Source: Sandaracinobacteroides sp041675905
Lineage (GTDB): Bacteria > Pseudomonadota > Alphaproteobacteria > Sphingomonadales > Sphingomonadaceae
Assembly (NCBI GenBank): GCA_041675905.1
Contig: JBAYSX010000003.1
Span: forward strand, 111,388 to 175,387
Length of the DNA stretch: 64,000 nt
Direction: 5' to 3'
In this document: in pieces, positions 55,003-63,800 of the stretch
Layout: every line of letters begins with the position of its first letter
Position numbering within the stretch: position 1 is the first letter of the stretch
Program-made: the position numbers and the translations under genes
The notes under the pieces: generated by a model
What the model was told of the DNA's origin: nothing
The model's input: the letters and a program-made list of their open reading frames with translations, nothing else
Database searches by the model: none

Positions 55003-56370
55003 ATGTCCAAGATCAACAAGCGCACTGTGGATGCCGCTGGCCCACGGGAAAAGGATTATTTCATCTGGGACGATGACCTGCCTGGTTTCGGGCTGCGAGT
55101 CTTCGCATCGGGCAAGCGCAGCTACCTCGTGCAATATCGCGCCCTTGGTCGCTCCCGGCGATTCACGATCGGCCTGCATGGAGTTTGGACGCCCGAACTC
55201 GCCCGGAAAGAGGCGAAGGCGCTGCTCGGCCGGATTGCGCAGGGCGAGAACCCTGCTGAGGAAAAGCAGCTCGATCATAAGGCCATGACGGTCAAAGAGC
55301 TATGCGACCTCTATCTCAAGGATTTGGACGCCGGCCTGATCCTGGGCAAGGGCGGGCGACCGAAGCGACCTGGAACCATCGTATCCGACAAGGGACGTAT
55401 TCACCGTCACATCGTACCGCTGATCGGGACGCGCCGCGTCAAGGATCTGACCAAGGCCGACGTGAATAAGGTTATGAAGGACGTGATGGCCGGTAAGACC
55501 CGGCGAAACGTAAAGACCACGAACCTGCGTGGGCGCTCTGTCGTCAAGGGTGGCGTTGGCACTGCGAGCCGCACCATCGGACTTCTGGGCGGTATCCTGA
55601 CTTACGCGAAGGATCAGGGCGTCATCGACGTCAACCCGGCTGCGGGTGTGAAAAAGCCCAAGGACCAGGTTCGTACTCGCCGTTTGACGGAAAATGAATA
55701 CCGTCGCTTCGGGCAGATACTCGATAACGCAAGCGAGAACCCGAATTATGCAATGACGGTCGAGATCGCCCGGCTCATTGCACTGACCGGAGCGCGGCGC
55801 TCCGAGATTATCGGACTGGAATGGGCTGAGTTCGATGGCGACAATAGTTGTCTGCGCCTGAACGATAGCAAGGAAGGTGCATCTGTTCGCCCCATCGGCC
55901 TGCGGGTGGTCGAACGGCTCGAGAACCTGCGTTCGGATGATGATGCGCACTTCGTATTTTCAGGTGTGCGCAAACTTGACCAGGCCTTCGGCGGCTTTCC
56001 GCGCCAGTGGAAGGCCATCCTAAAAGGGACCGACCTGGAATGGATGACGGCCCATGTTTTACGTCATAGCTTCGCCAGTCTTGGCAACGATCTTGGGTTC
56101 ACCGAGGCGACCATCTCGGCAATCGTTGGGCATTCGCGCAGCAGCGTGACGAGCAAATACATCCATACGCTCGACACGGCGCTGATCATGGCCGCCGACA
56201 CGATCTCGGGGTATATTCAGGGTCTGCTTCAGGGGATGGCATTCAAACATACCGCCTATGCACTGGATCGTGATTCCCGTCAGGCCGCACTTGCCCGGTT
56301 TCTGGGGCTTGCCGATGCAGAGGTTGGGGCCGGCGCCAATGATTCCGAAGGGCTGCCGATAGCGGCCTGA
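55003..56370 (+). CDS. Tyrosine-type site-specific integrase of a tRNA-targeting island
   Basis: A 455-residue integrase starting at the ATG at 55003, after GCCGGAGG; the frame further upstream crosses the attachment site and is not coding. The N-terminal arm (about 1-85, YFIWDDDLPGFGLRVFASGKRS) resembles the DUF4102-type domain of P4-like integrases. The core-binding domain is at about 90-200. The catalytic residues are complete: Arg in TGARRSEIIGLEW, HVLRHSF, GHSRSSV, and Tyr in SKYIHT. Position beside the tRNA-Arg core and direction away from it fit an element extending rightwards. Confidence 0.93.
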   Translation: MSKINKRTVDAAGPREKDYFIWDDDLPGFGLRVFASGKRSYLVQYRALGRSRRFTIGLHGVWTPELARKEAKALLGRIAQGENPAEEKQLDHKAMTVKELCDLYLKDLDAGLILGKGGRPKRPGTIVSDKGRIHRHIVPLIGTRRVKDLTKADVNKVMKDVMAGKTRRNVKTTNLRGRSVVKGGVGTASRTIGLLGGILTYAKDQGVIDVNPAAGVKKPKDQVRTRRLTENEYRRFGQILDNASENPNYAMTVEIARLIALTGARRSEIIGLEWAEFDGDNSCLRLNDSKEGASVRPIGLRVVERLENLRSDDDAHFVFSGVRKLDQAFGGFPRQWKAILKGTDLEWMTAHVLRHSFASLGNDLGFTEATISAIVGHSRSSVTSKYIHTLDTALIMAADTISGYIQGLLQGMAFKHTAYALDRDSRQAALARFLGLADAEVGAGANDSEGLPIAA

Positions 56371-56481
56371 AGTTGAGCGGTTCAATCAGCCCTCGTCTTC
56401 GGATTCCTGTTCGACGCGCGGCATTGAGCAAATGCGGCGACGGAATTTGAGCGGCCCTGGGCCACCCTTGACCACCACAGA

Positions 56482-56495
56482 AATGTATATACATT
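56482..56495. promoter_or_regulatory. Perfect 14-bp palindrome, probable operator
   Basis: AATGTATATACATT is identical to its own reverse complement. It lies 28 bases before the ATG of a small gene that may encode a DNA-binding protein, and TTGACC lies at 56468-56473. It is probably an autoregulatory operator overlapping the promoter. In 56371-56481 I see nothing else. Confidence 0.6.
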
Positions 56496-56523
56496 GCATA
56501 TCACTTTCTTGTATGAGTTTGTC

Positions 56524-56814
56524 ATGACAGACAAGGTCAGAACAGCGAAACGCAACAAGAAAGACAGCCAGCTGCTGATCCGTATCAGCAGCGATGAGCG
56601 CGAGCAGTTCCTGCAATTATGCGATGAGCTGGATACCAGCGCCGCTCGCGAAATCAGGCAGTTCATACGCGGGTTCATCAAGAAGAACGCGCCGAAGGAC
56701 AGCCGTTCCAACAAGGAGACGACTCTTGTCGAAGAAAAACAACGCCGCCGAAAAAAAGGTGATCTCGCTCAAGCAGGAGATCAGGAAGCGCAAGGCCAAG
56801 GTCTCGAACCATGA
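56524..56814 (+). CDS. Small basic protein, possible ribbon-helix-helix regulator
   Basis: A protein of up to 96 residues starting at the ATG at 56524. The part with gene-like composition is residues 1 to about 65: a basic front (KVRTAKRNKKDS), a strand QLLIRISSDEREQFLQLC and helices with SAAREIRQFIRGFIKK. A strand followed by two helices is the ribbon-helix-helix layout and resembles plasmid and island repressors. The last 30 residues (QRRRKKGDLAQAG) overlap the next small gene in another frame and may be incidental. No family is certain. Confidence 0.55.
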   Translation: MTDKVRTAKRNKKDSQLLIRISSDEREQFLQLCDELDTSAAREIRQFIRGFIKKNAPKDSRSNKETTLVEEKQRRRKKGDLAQAGDQEAQGQGLEP

Positions 56815-56860
56815 GAAGAAGATCAAGGCGCTGAAGAAGGCCGTGAAGAAGGCCGCATAA
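56726..56860 (+). CDS. Lys-rich 44-residue helical protein with a TTG start
   Basis: This frame starts at TTG after a strong ribosome site (AAGGAG, seven bases before). It encodes SKKNNAAEKKVISLKQEI and continues with heptad-like spacing (KVSNHEKKIKALKKAVKKAA). It is strongly basic and probably a single amphipathic or coiled-coil helix that may bind nucleic acid. It overlaps the end of the preceding gene by 89 bases in another frame. Function is unknown. Confidence 0.5.
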   Translation: MSKKNNAAEKKVISLKQEIRKRKAKVSNHEKKIKALKKAVKKAA

Positions 56861-56862
56861 AT

Positions 56863-56901
56863 CCATATGCCGGAGGCCGCCATCGCGCGGCCTCCATATG
56901 G
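56863..56901. terminator. Inverted repeat, probable bidirectional terminator
   Basis: The inner arms GGAGGCCG and CGGCCTCC are perfect (8 bp). Outer arms CCATAT and ATATGG extend the stem after a three-base bulge. It starts two bases after the small basic gene and lies before the end of a convergent membrane-protein gene. A T-run is missing on both sides. Confidence 0.5.
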
Positions 56902-56949
56902 CTTCGATCATCCTTCATGCCATCCGTCGCATGGCAAAGTGCCGCCATA

Positions 56950-57696
56950 TTATAGAGCGGCTTTGTTCATCACCACGCGGTCAGGGGCGTTCAGCACGAC
57001 GAAATTACCGTTTTCACATCGGCCGACAATGGCCCGATCCCCCAGCCACATCACGCGTGCAGGCGTACAATGCGCGCCTGGGACATCGAAAGTGAAATCG
57101 CCCACATATCCCTGTGCGATCACAGCCGAAACGCTCTGGTTCACAGGAACCCCGATGACAAAGCAGCCCAGAAGTACCGGCGCCAGCCAGGACCATTTCC
57201 GACTTTCACGCTCTGAAATGGTCGCGCTGTCCTGAACGCCTGGGGACAGGAACACTCGGCCAACCACGGTCCCGCCAACGAAAAACAGCACCGAATAGAA
57301 GATGAGCCAGCGTGTGATGGTTTCGTCGATCCAGCGCTGGACGTCGAATAGGAAATATACGCCCAAAAGGACGGTCAGCAAAAATCCATAGACCCGGCGC
57401 AGCCATTTGAAAAACATTGGCTGGACGCTCTGGGGAAGCACGAACTTCTGAACGAGAATGCCGACGGCGCCCGCCAGCAAGGGGACGCTGGCGACGAGGA
57501 ACAGTTGCAACCCTGAATTGATCACATCGGCAGGCGAGGCGAGTTGAAGAAAGTTCAGACCCCAGCGGTAGAAAACCCAGGCATTGACGAGGATTGAGAC
57601 AAGAAACGCTACCGCACCGGCTGCGGAGAGCGCTTGAACAGCGACCACGAAATAGGGCGACTCGAATATCCGATAGCGATGGAATTGGTCGCTCAT
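56950..57696 (-). CDS. Membrane protein of unknown function
   Basis: A 248-residue protein beginning MSDQFHRYRI at 57696; the frame is open to 57780 but the added front looks unnatural. There are about five membrane segments: FVVAVQALSAAGAVAFLVSI, LQLFLVASVPLLAGAVGILV, VYGFLLTVLLGVYFLF, LIFYSVLFFVGGTVVG and SWLAPVLLGCFVIGVPV. A soluble beta-rich tail follows (DVPGAHCTPARVMWLGDRAIVGRC) with two Cys. No family is recognised. It lies inside the presumed island between the small operon and HU. Confidence 0.7.
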   Translation of the reverse strand: MSDQFHRYRIFESPYFVVAVQALSAAGAVAFLVSILVNAWVFYRWGLNFLQLASPADVINSGLQLFLVASVPLLAGAVGILVQKFVLPQSVQPMFFKWLRRVYGFLLTVLLGVYFLFDVQRWIDETITRWLIFYSVLFFVGGTVVGRVFLSPGVQDSATISERESRKWSWLAPVLLGCFVIGVPVNQSVSAVIAQGYVGDFTFDVPGAHCTPARVMWLGDRAIVGRCENGNFVVLNAPDRVVMNKAAL

Positions 57697-57842
57697 CAGA
57701 TTCTTACTCCCGAAAAGGTCGCTGGCACGGTGCAACCATGGGATAATCGGTCGGAAGATTCCACCCGGTACGACACCCATCGGGCGTCAGGCGACAATGC
57801 CGACCCATCGCCAGTGGGCGTGGCGCCATTGCCGCCTCCCGT

Positions 57843-58118
57843 TCAGCCGTTGAGCTTGTCCTTGAGCGCCTTCGCGGGCTTGAAACCAATCTTGCGGGCC
57901 GCCTTGATTGTCATTGGCTCGCCGGTAGCGGGGTTGCGGCCCTCGCGCTCCGGCGTATCTTTCACCGCGAACTTCCCAAACCCGTTGATCGATATTTCCT
58001 CACCGCTGGCGGCAGCGTCGCCGATCAGCGAAAAGACGATGTCGACGGCCTTTTTGGCGTCGGCTTTGGTGACGCCCTGTGCGGCGGCAAGGGCGTCGGC
58101 AAGCTCATTTCCGTTCAT
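57843..58118 (-). CDS. HU-family DNA-binding protein
   Basis: A 91-residue HU/IHF-type protein. It has an N-terminal helical dimer part (MNGNELADALAAAQGVTKADAKKAV, in part), a strand ISINGFGKFAV, the DNA-binding arm GRNPATGEPMTI, and the tail FKPAKALKDKL. It bends and compacts DNA. A copy inside an accessory region might be an element-borne HU, but it reads like the standard chromosomal form. It lies 56 bases after the 49-residue gene on the same strand. Confidence 0.93.
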   Translation of the reverse strand: MNGNELADALAAAQGVTKADAKKAVDIVFSLIGDAAASGEEISINGFGKFAVKDTPEREGRNPATGEPMTIKAARKIGFKPAKALKDKLNG

Positions 58119-58174
58119 AAGATCAGTTTACTCGCATTGGGGTTGAAAAAGACGTGCCAATAACCGGGCACGGT

Positions 58175-58324
58175 TCAGACGCCATAAGGATGATAGTCAT
58201 AGTCGTCATCGTCAAACGCATCCCGGTGGCGGCGGATCAGCGCTGCAATTTTCAGTGCGATCAGTGCTCCGCATATGCCGGCGAGCAAGGCCGCCGCATG
58301 ACTGACTATCAGGCCGATGCTCAT
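58175..58324 (-). CDS. 49-residue membrane protein, last gene of the FHA/SapC operon
   Basis: The ATG at 58324 follows GAGGACAG, seven bases away, and the frame starts 13 bases after the previous stop. One long hydrophobic helix (VSHAAALLAGICGALIALKIAAL) is followed by RRHRD and an acidic, Tyr-rich tail (DDDDYDYHPYGV). It is a single-pass inner-membrane miniprotein by this layout. Nothing similar is known to me. Confidence 0.55.
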   Translation of the reverse strand: MSIGLIVSHAAALLAGICGALIALKIAALIRRHRDAFDDDDYDYHPYGV

Positions 58325-58337
58325 CACTACGCTGTCC

Positions 58338-58808
58338 TCAGACGCTGCCCGGCGGCAGGGGCTGCGTCGGCCTGGCGTCGAGTTGCACCGCAATGCGCAT
58401 CGGCAGCAGCATATCCTTTGGCGGGGCGCCCGGTAGCGCCGCGCCGACGATCAGACCGCGCAGATCGGCATTGGCCTGAGCATGAGCGAAGGGCGGATAG
58501 TCGATCCGCGACACCGCGCCATTCGCATCGACCCAGATCTTCAGCACCAGCGGCGCGGTGGGCTGGTCGGGCGCCGAGCGCGTGGCGTCGAGATAGGCGC
58601 GCAGGCGCACCGCCGGTTCGCTGTCGGCCTGAAGCAACGCGGTGACGCTGGCGGTCGCCGCCTCGGCATAGGCGATCCACTCGGCCGGGGCCTGTGCCGG
58701 TGCGACCGATTGCGCGGCGACCGGCGTGGTCGCGGCGACGCAGGCGCCGAGCAGGGCCGCCGTCCAGCGCGCAGCGCGGGCAATCAGCGAGGGCTTCTTG
58801 GCAGTCAT
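58338..58808 (-). CDS. Periplasmic TonB-C-like small protein
   Basis: A 156-residue protein starting at an ATG that overlaps the previous stop (ATGA). It has a Sec signal (ARAARWTAALLGACVAATTPVAAQ shown here only as about residues 10-34), a helix (EWIAYAEAATASVTALLQ), and a C-terminal domain LVLKIWVDANGAVSRIDYPP, the strand-turn-strand found in TonB C-terminal domains. It lacks a TonB-type membrane anchor and Pro-rich linker. It may bind peptidoglycan or an outer-membrane partner; this is inference. Confidence 0.65.
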   Translation of the reverse strand: MTAKKPSLIARAARWTAALLGACVAATTPVAAQSVAPAQAPAEWIAYAEAATASVTALLQADSEPAVRLRAYLDATRSAPDQPTAPLVLKIWVDANGAVSRIDYPPFAHAQANADLRGLIVGAALPGAPPKDMLLPMRIAVQLDARPTQPLPPGSV

Positions 58809-59056
58809 GACAATCTTTCCATCAATAGCCAGGCATAGGTCAGCCCCAGCCCGGAAAATGCCAGCCGGTAGAACCACAACTGGAATGGCGTGACCGGCAT
58901 TAGTTCGCGTTTGCGACGGCGGCGCTGCGCGCGCTCGGCGACATAGACGCTGTGGCTGGCGCTGATGTCGCGCCACCATTGCGCCAGCCCGCCGCCGGCG
59001 CCGGCCACAGGGCGGCATGAGCGCGCCAGCGTCGTTTCGATCCTATCGGTTTGCAT
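58805..59056 (-). CDS. 83-residue hypothetical membrane protein
   Basis: This frame overlaps the previous gene by 14 bases and the next by four, as in a translationally coupled operon. The front is Arg-rich with a WW pair (LAQWWRDISASHSVYV), then a basic patch RAQRRRRKRE, then a hydrophobic segment (PFQLWFYRLAFSGLGLTYAW) near the C-terminus. The basic patch before the helix suggests an N-in, tail-anchored inner-membrane protein. No family is recognised. Confidence 0.5.
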   Translation of the reverse strand: MQTDRIETTLARSCRPVAGAGGGLAQWWRDISASHSVYVAERAQRRRRKRELMPVTPFQLWFYRLAFSGLGLTYAWLLMERLS

Positions 59057-59258
59057 GGGGAAATCCTGAAAGTGCCACTACCTTGCCGTCGCCGTGCTCC
59101 GAATGGACAGCGAACGTCCCGGCCATGGCGAACATATGGCTATCGACGATGCTTGCCGCCTCGCGATGGATGACGCCGATGACGAAGGCGGCGGCAATGC
59201 CGGCAAGGAGAGCACCAAGCAGAAAACCGGCGAGCAGGAGGCCGATGACCGGCAACAT
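59043..59258 (-). CDS. 71-residue single-pass membrane protein
   Basis: The ATG at 59258 follows AGGGAGA, six bases away. One long hydrophobic N-terminal helix rich in Gly, Ala and Leu (LLLAGFLLGALLAGIAAAFV) covers about residues 5-30. It is followed by a soluble part (HREAASIVDSHMFAMAGTFA). It lies 24 bases after the OmpH-like gene on the same strand. Unknown function; small membrane subunit or stabiliser are possible roles. Confidence 0.6.
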   Translation of the reverse strand: MLPVIGLLLAGFLLGALLAGIAAAFVIGVIHREAASIVDSHMFAMAGTFAVHSEHGDGKVVALSGFPHANR

Positions 59259-59282
59259 GATATTCTCCCTATCGTTTGCGGC

Positions 59283-59903
59283 TTACTGGACGGTCGGCGC
59301 GGCGGGCTGCTGCGGCAGGCGCTCGCGCTCGAAGGTGATGGTCTGGATGCGGGTGTCGAGCGCGCGCACCACATCGGCGGTCAGGTCATTGGCGAAATTG
59401 CCGCCGAGCGCCGCGCCGCGGTCGAACAGCAGGCCGCACTTCTTCTGGCCATAGACCTGCGCGATCACCGGCTGGGCTTGCGTGGCGATCTGCTCCAGTG
59501 CCTTGGCGCGGGTCGCTTCGATCTCGCGGCTCGAATGCGCGGCCTGCTGCTGGAGCGCCTGCCAGCGCGTCGCCAGAGCCTGGCGGCGCTGCTGGGTCTG
59601 GGCGTTGCCGGCCTGACCTTCCAGCGTGCGGGCTTCGGCCTCCAGCGGTGTGCGCTGCGCGTCGATCTCGGTCTGGGCGGCGCGGGTCAGTTCGGCAAGC
59701 CGCGCCGAGGCCACCTTGCCGACCGCGGCATTGGCGAAAATGGCTTCACGCGAGAGCAGGCAGACGCCCGGAATGACCGGACCGCCCAAGGGCTGCGCGG
59801 CGGGCGCCGTCGCGGGCTGCGCCCCGCCCACGGTCTGCGCCGAAGCGGCGGAGGTGGAAGCGGAAGCCAGCAGGGCAGCGGAGAGAAGGAGGATACGGGA
59901 CAT
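59283..59903 (-). CDS. OmpH/Skp-like periplasmic chaperone
   Basis: A 206-residue protein with a Sec signal peptide (cut after STSAASAQ) and a Skp-like body. A strand GVCLLSREAIFANAAVGKVA is followed by long charged helices (ARLAELTRAAQTEIDAQRT, EGQAGNAQTQQRRQALATRW) and a returning strand with KKCGLLFDRGAAL. It begins by a TGATG overlap with the sapC stop. Skp holds unfolded outer-membrane proteins; a copy cotranscribed with a giant exoprotein and SapC is probably dedicated to them. Confidence 0.85.
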   Translation of the reverse strand: MSRILLLSAALLASASTSAASAQTVGGAQPATAPAAQPLGGPVIPGVCLLSREAIFANAAVGKVASARLAELTRAAQTEIDAQRTPLEAEARTLEGQAGNAQTQQRRQALATRWQALQQQAAHSSREIEATRAKALEQIATQAQPVIAQVYGQKKCGLLFDRGAALGGNFANDLTADVVRALDTRIQTITFERERLPQQPAAPTVQ

Positions 59904-60769
59904 CAGGCAACGACCTTTTTGGATTTGGCGGATTTGGGAGCCGCATCGCCATCGGCGGCGACAGGTTCGGATGAAGCAGCAGCTTGTGACTCCGGCGCGA
60001 CAGCGATGCGGAGCGCCTGTCGATCGAGCAGCGTCGAGAAACGATCGAGCGAAGCGAGATGGAAATAGACCCAGGCGAGATAGCCGTTGTTGTGCCACTC
60101 GAGCACCACGTCGTCCGGCAACGTCGAGAATTTCGCGGAATCGACTACCTGAAAGCCTTCAAGACCAAGCTTGCGGCCATCAGGCAAGGTAGCGTCGGCG
60201 CGGCGCTCGACCAGCAGGTCGCGGTCCTGAAGCGCCTTGGCGAACGCCATGGTGGCGCGCGCTTCGGTCTGGAATGCGTTGCAGAACTCCAGCGCCTGTC
60301 TGGTCAGCGCCGATGGCTCGCCATTCTCGAACAGCGCCGCGCCTTCGGCCCCCTCGCGCGCCACGCGATCCGAGCCGGTGTCGATGGCCAGCGCAAAGCC
60401 GGTCGGCTCATCGCTCCCGGCCTCCATCGTGGCGAGGAAGCCGAAGGGGTAACGGCGGACATAGGCCGGGACATAGGCATCGGCCGCCCAGCGCCCATCA
60501 TGGAGGAAGAGATTGCGCCGCTCAAGACCGAGAATGGCGATCGGCTGCGCGTCGCCGGCGGCAAAGACGATCGGATAGGTGCGGGCAGCCTGCGCCAACT
60601 CGCCCACGACGATCGGCACATAGGGCGTTTCGGCGGCAAAGGAGGCATCGCCTTCCTTCAGGCGCCAGTCGGCATGGCGTTCGGAATGAAGCGGCGCCAG
60701 CGCACGATAGAATAGCGGGAGCCTTGGCGTGGACGTGGGCACCGCAGTGGCGGCGGACTGGTTGTTCAT
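59903..60769 (-). CDS. SapC-family protein
   Basis: A 288-residue protein of the SapC family, named for a gene beside an S-layer protein in Campylobacter. The start is the ATG at 60769 after TTGGAGAC. It has LPLFYRALAPLHSERHADWRL near the front (in part), VPIVVGELAQAARTYPIVF, LGLERRNLFLHDGRW and YVRRYPFGFL. It has no signal peptide and seems cytosolic; a Lys/Ala-rich tail closes it. SapC function is unknown; in sphingomonads it often accompanies large surface proteins. Confidence 0.9.
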   Translation of the reverse strand: MNNQSAATAVPTSTPRLPLFYRALAPLHSERHADWRLKEGDASFAAETPYVPIVVGELAQAARTYPIVFAAGDAQPIAILGLERRNLFLHDGRWAADAYVPAYVRRYPFGFLATMEAGSDEPTGFALAIDTGSDRVAREGAEGAALFENGEPSALTRQALEFCNAFQTEARATMAFAKALQDRDLLVERRADATLPDGRKLGLEGFQVVDSAKFSTLPDDVVLEWHNNGYLAWVYFHLASLDRFSTLLDRQALRIAVAPESQAAASSEPVAADGDAAPKSAKSKKVVA

Positions 60770-60790
60770 ACTGTCTCCAAAAGGAAGATG

Positions 60791-60813
60791 GTGGGGCGGC
60801 GTTGCCGCCCCAC
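60791..60813 (-). promoter_or_regulatory. Perfect 10-bp hairpin between the exoprotein gene and sapC
   Basis: The minus strand has arms GTGGGGCGGC and GCCGCCCCAC around a three-base loop (AAC), nine bases after the exoprotein stop, followed by CATCTTCCTTTT and then the sapC ribosome site. It looks like an attenuating terminator or an mRNA-stabilising 3' end, which would keep accessory proteins at a lower level than the exoprotein. Confidence 0.65.
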
Positions 60814-60821
60814 GAAGGAAA

Positions 60822-63800
60822 TCACTCACCGAAGCCGAGGAAGCGGACATTGAGGATCGTCGGGATTTCTGTCCGACCCTGCGGCCGGGCGCGTTCGGCG
60901 AGATCCGCGGCCTGATTGGCGACGGCGCTCGCGGCCGAGGATGCCGAGGTGAGCGCGCCGGTATTGACCGCCACCATCACTGGGATGCCGGTTGCCTCGC
61001 CCTCCACCTTGATGTTCGCGGCATTGAGGATTTGCAGCGCGGCGAGGTTGATGTCGCCCGACACGCGGATGCCGGCTTCGCCCGCGTCGATCACGCCCAG
61101 CGGCGCGATCAGGTCCACGTCGCCCGCCGGGATTTCCGGGATCGGGGCTAGGGTGGCGATGCCAGCGCCCGTATTCTGGGTCGGCGGCGACAGTGTGACA
61201 TTGCCGAAGCTGTCATAGACCCGACGCGGCGGCTGATAGACCACAGTGCTCTTGGCCCCGCGCCCGGCGTTGATGTCGCCATCGGCCGCCCACATAAATA
61301 TATCGCCGCCGAAAGTGGTGAACACCCGGCTCTGCCCCAGCAGGATGGAGCCCAGCGAATAGATGTCGACATTGCCCGAGCCCATGGAGAGCACGCCCGC
61401 CGTGGAAGGCGGCGCGATGCCGCCGACGCCCAGCGTCGTCTGCCCGCCGGCCACCAGCATCTCGATATCGCCGCCGAACTCCGTCCGCACGCCCGACGCG
61501 CCGAACATGGTGAGGTTGCCGCCATAGGAAATGGCGTTTCCTTCGGCGTCCGTTTCCGGGAACAGCGCCGCGATGGCGAGGCGGCTGCGCAGATAGCTGC
61601 TCAGACGCCCGCTTTCGATCTTGCCGCTATATTCGCGTCCACCGATCTTCAATTCGTCGAAATAGACCTGCCGGGCGAAGATCGCCTGCTCCTGCGGGGT
61701 CAGCGTCGCCAGATATAGACGGGCATCGTCCGCATCCTCCGCCTCATAGCCGAAGCGGGTTTCCAGCCATGCGGCCAGTTCCTCGCCGTAATTCTTGGCG
61801 ACCTTGTTCACCTCCTCGACGAAACCTTCGTCATTGACGATATTCTGTTCGGCCAGCGGGCGTTCGGCATCGGCCAGATATGCGGGGTTCAGATAGAGGT
61901 CGAGGAAGCGGGCATAGTCCGGCCCGCCAGTGCCCACACCCGTCAGGATGGTAATGCTGGCGCCGCCTTGCCGCGTTTCGGGCGACAGGCCATAGAGCGG
62001 ACCGACGCTTCTGAAGATGCCGCGATCGGCCTGATAGATATCGCGTCCGGCCTCGACCACCAGATTGCCCGGTCCGGCGATATTCATGCTCGACTGGATG
62101 ATGTCGCGCCCGGCCGACAGCACGGAGATGTCGCGCGGATCGTTGTGGACGACATAGCCCCGGATCGTGCCCGCGCCGCTCAGGTAGGAATTGTCCGCCG
62201 TGCGGCAACTGGTGAGGCCGTTGGACCCGCAGCCCAGCAGCGGGCTGCTGCCGAAATTCACGATGTCGCGCCCGGCGCGGATTTCCGCCGGCCCCGCGCC
62301 GATATAATTCGGCGTCGCCACCTGCCAGTCCATAAAGCCGACGCTGAAGTTCGTGATATCGCCGCCCACCGCATAAAAGCGCATCGGATCGCGCTGCCCT
62401 TCATACAGCGTGCCCAGCGCCGTATCGCGCTGGAACGGCAGCAGGCTGTTGGCGGAGACGCCCGGACTGGCCGTCAGCGCCAGCCGGCCGCTGTTGGCCG
62501 GGCCGCCCCAGGCGCGGGAATAGAAGGTGTTCCAATGCGGCCGGAACGGGTTGGGCACGTCATTGGCGTTCCACGCCATGCCCGACATGCCGACCGCCAT
62601 GCCGGCCGGATGGCGCGTGCCGTCCGACGCCATATAGGTGCCCGCCCCCCGGATCGAACCGCCGACGAGGAATTCGAGGCTGCCATTGGCCGAGGGCGCC
62701 AGTTCCAGCACCGCCGCGCCGCCCGCCCCACCATCGCAGGTCGTGCCGGTGCCGCTGCAATTGCCCGCATCGGCGAACACGTCGCCATGGGCGGCGATCA
62801 CGCTGAGGGTGCCGGGGAACCAGTAGCGGCCGCCGTCCATCTTCATGACGTTGCGGGTGTCCACATTGCCCGTGTTGTCGAACACCAGCGGCGTCAGGTC
62901 GCCGCCGGCCGAGAACAGGCTGATCGCCGTATCCGGCTGCCACAGGCTGAAGCCGGTGCGGAGGATGTCGCCGGGCTGGCGCGCGGTCACGAATGTCGAT
63001 TCGTCGCTGGTTTCGATGGTGAACAGCCAGCCGACATACCAGGCGAGGAGATCGTCGTAAGTCGTGGCATAGCCCTGATCGATCAGGAACTGGGCGTCCT
63101 GCCGCGTGACGAGCGCGCCCTCCGTCATGCCGAAGGTGGCCGCCGCGTCGGCAGTCCAATAGGCCTGCGGTGCGGGCAATATCTCGGCCATGCTGATATA
63201 GCTGACGCCGGCATTGGCCGATTGCGTCACCCGCCCCGGATCGGCCGCGCCCGCCACCACCATGTCGCCGCGCGTGGTGATGCGCACCTGCCCGTCGCCG
63301 GGCACCAGGCTGATGCCGCCCCGGCTGTGTGCCTTGGCGGGGTTGAGCGGATCGGGCACGCGCGGTTCCAGCGCCAGCTCGAACACATTGGCGATATAGG
63401 GCTGGATCACCCCGATCGACCCGGCGGCGATCTCCATGTCGCCGCGCAGGTTGACGAATGTGCCGTTCAGATCGCCGGCATGGTTGGTGCCCGAACCCGG
63501 ATTGAGCGACCCGCCGATCTTCACGATCATGTCGCCGCCGCCGGTCTGCACCAGCGTGCCGCCGGTGACGCGGCCTTCCACCATCGTCACATCCGTCACG
63601 CGGCCCGTGCCGCCCACCGCGAGGTTGAGCGCGGTCGAGGCGACAACGCCGATGTTGGTCTCGCTGACACCATTGGCCTGGATCGACCAGTTTTCCATCA
63701 CGCCGACATTGCCGCCGGCGGACACCGTCAGATTGCCGCCGCCCAACGTGCCGATGCCCATGAAGCCTTCCAGCAGCGGCCCATTGTGACTGTTGGGCGC

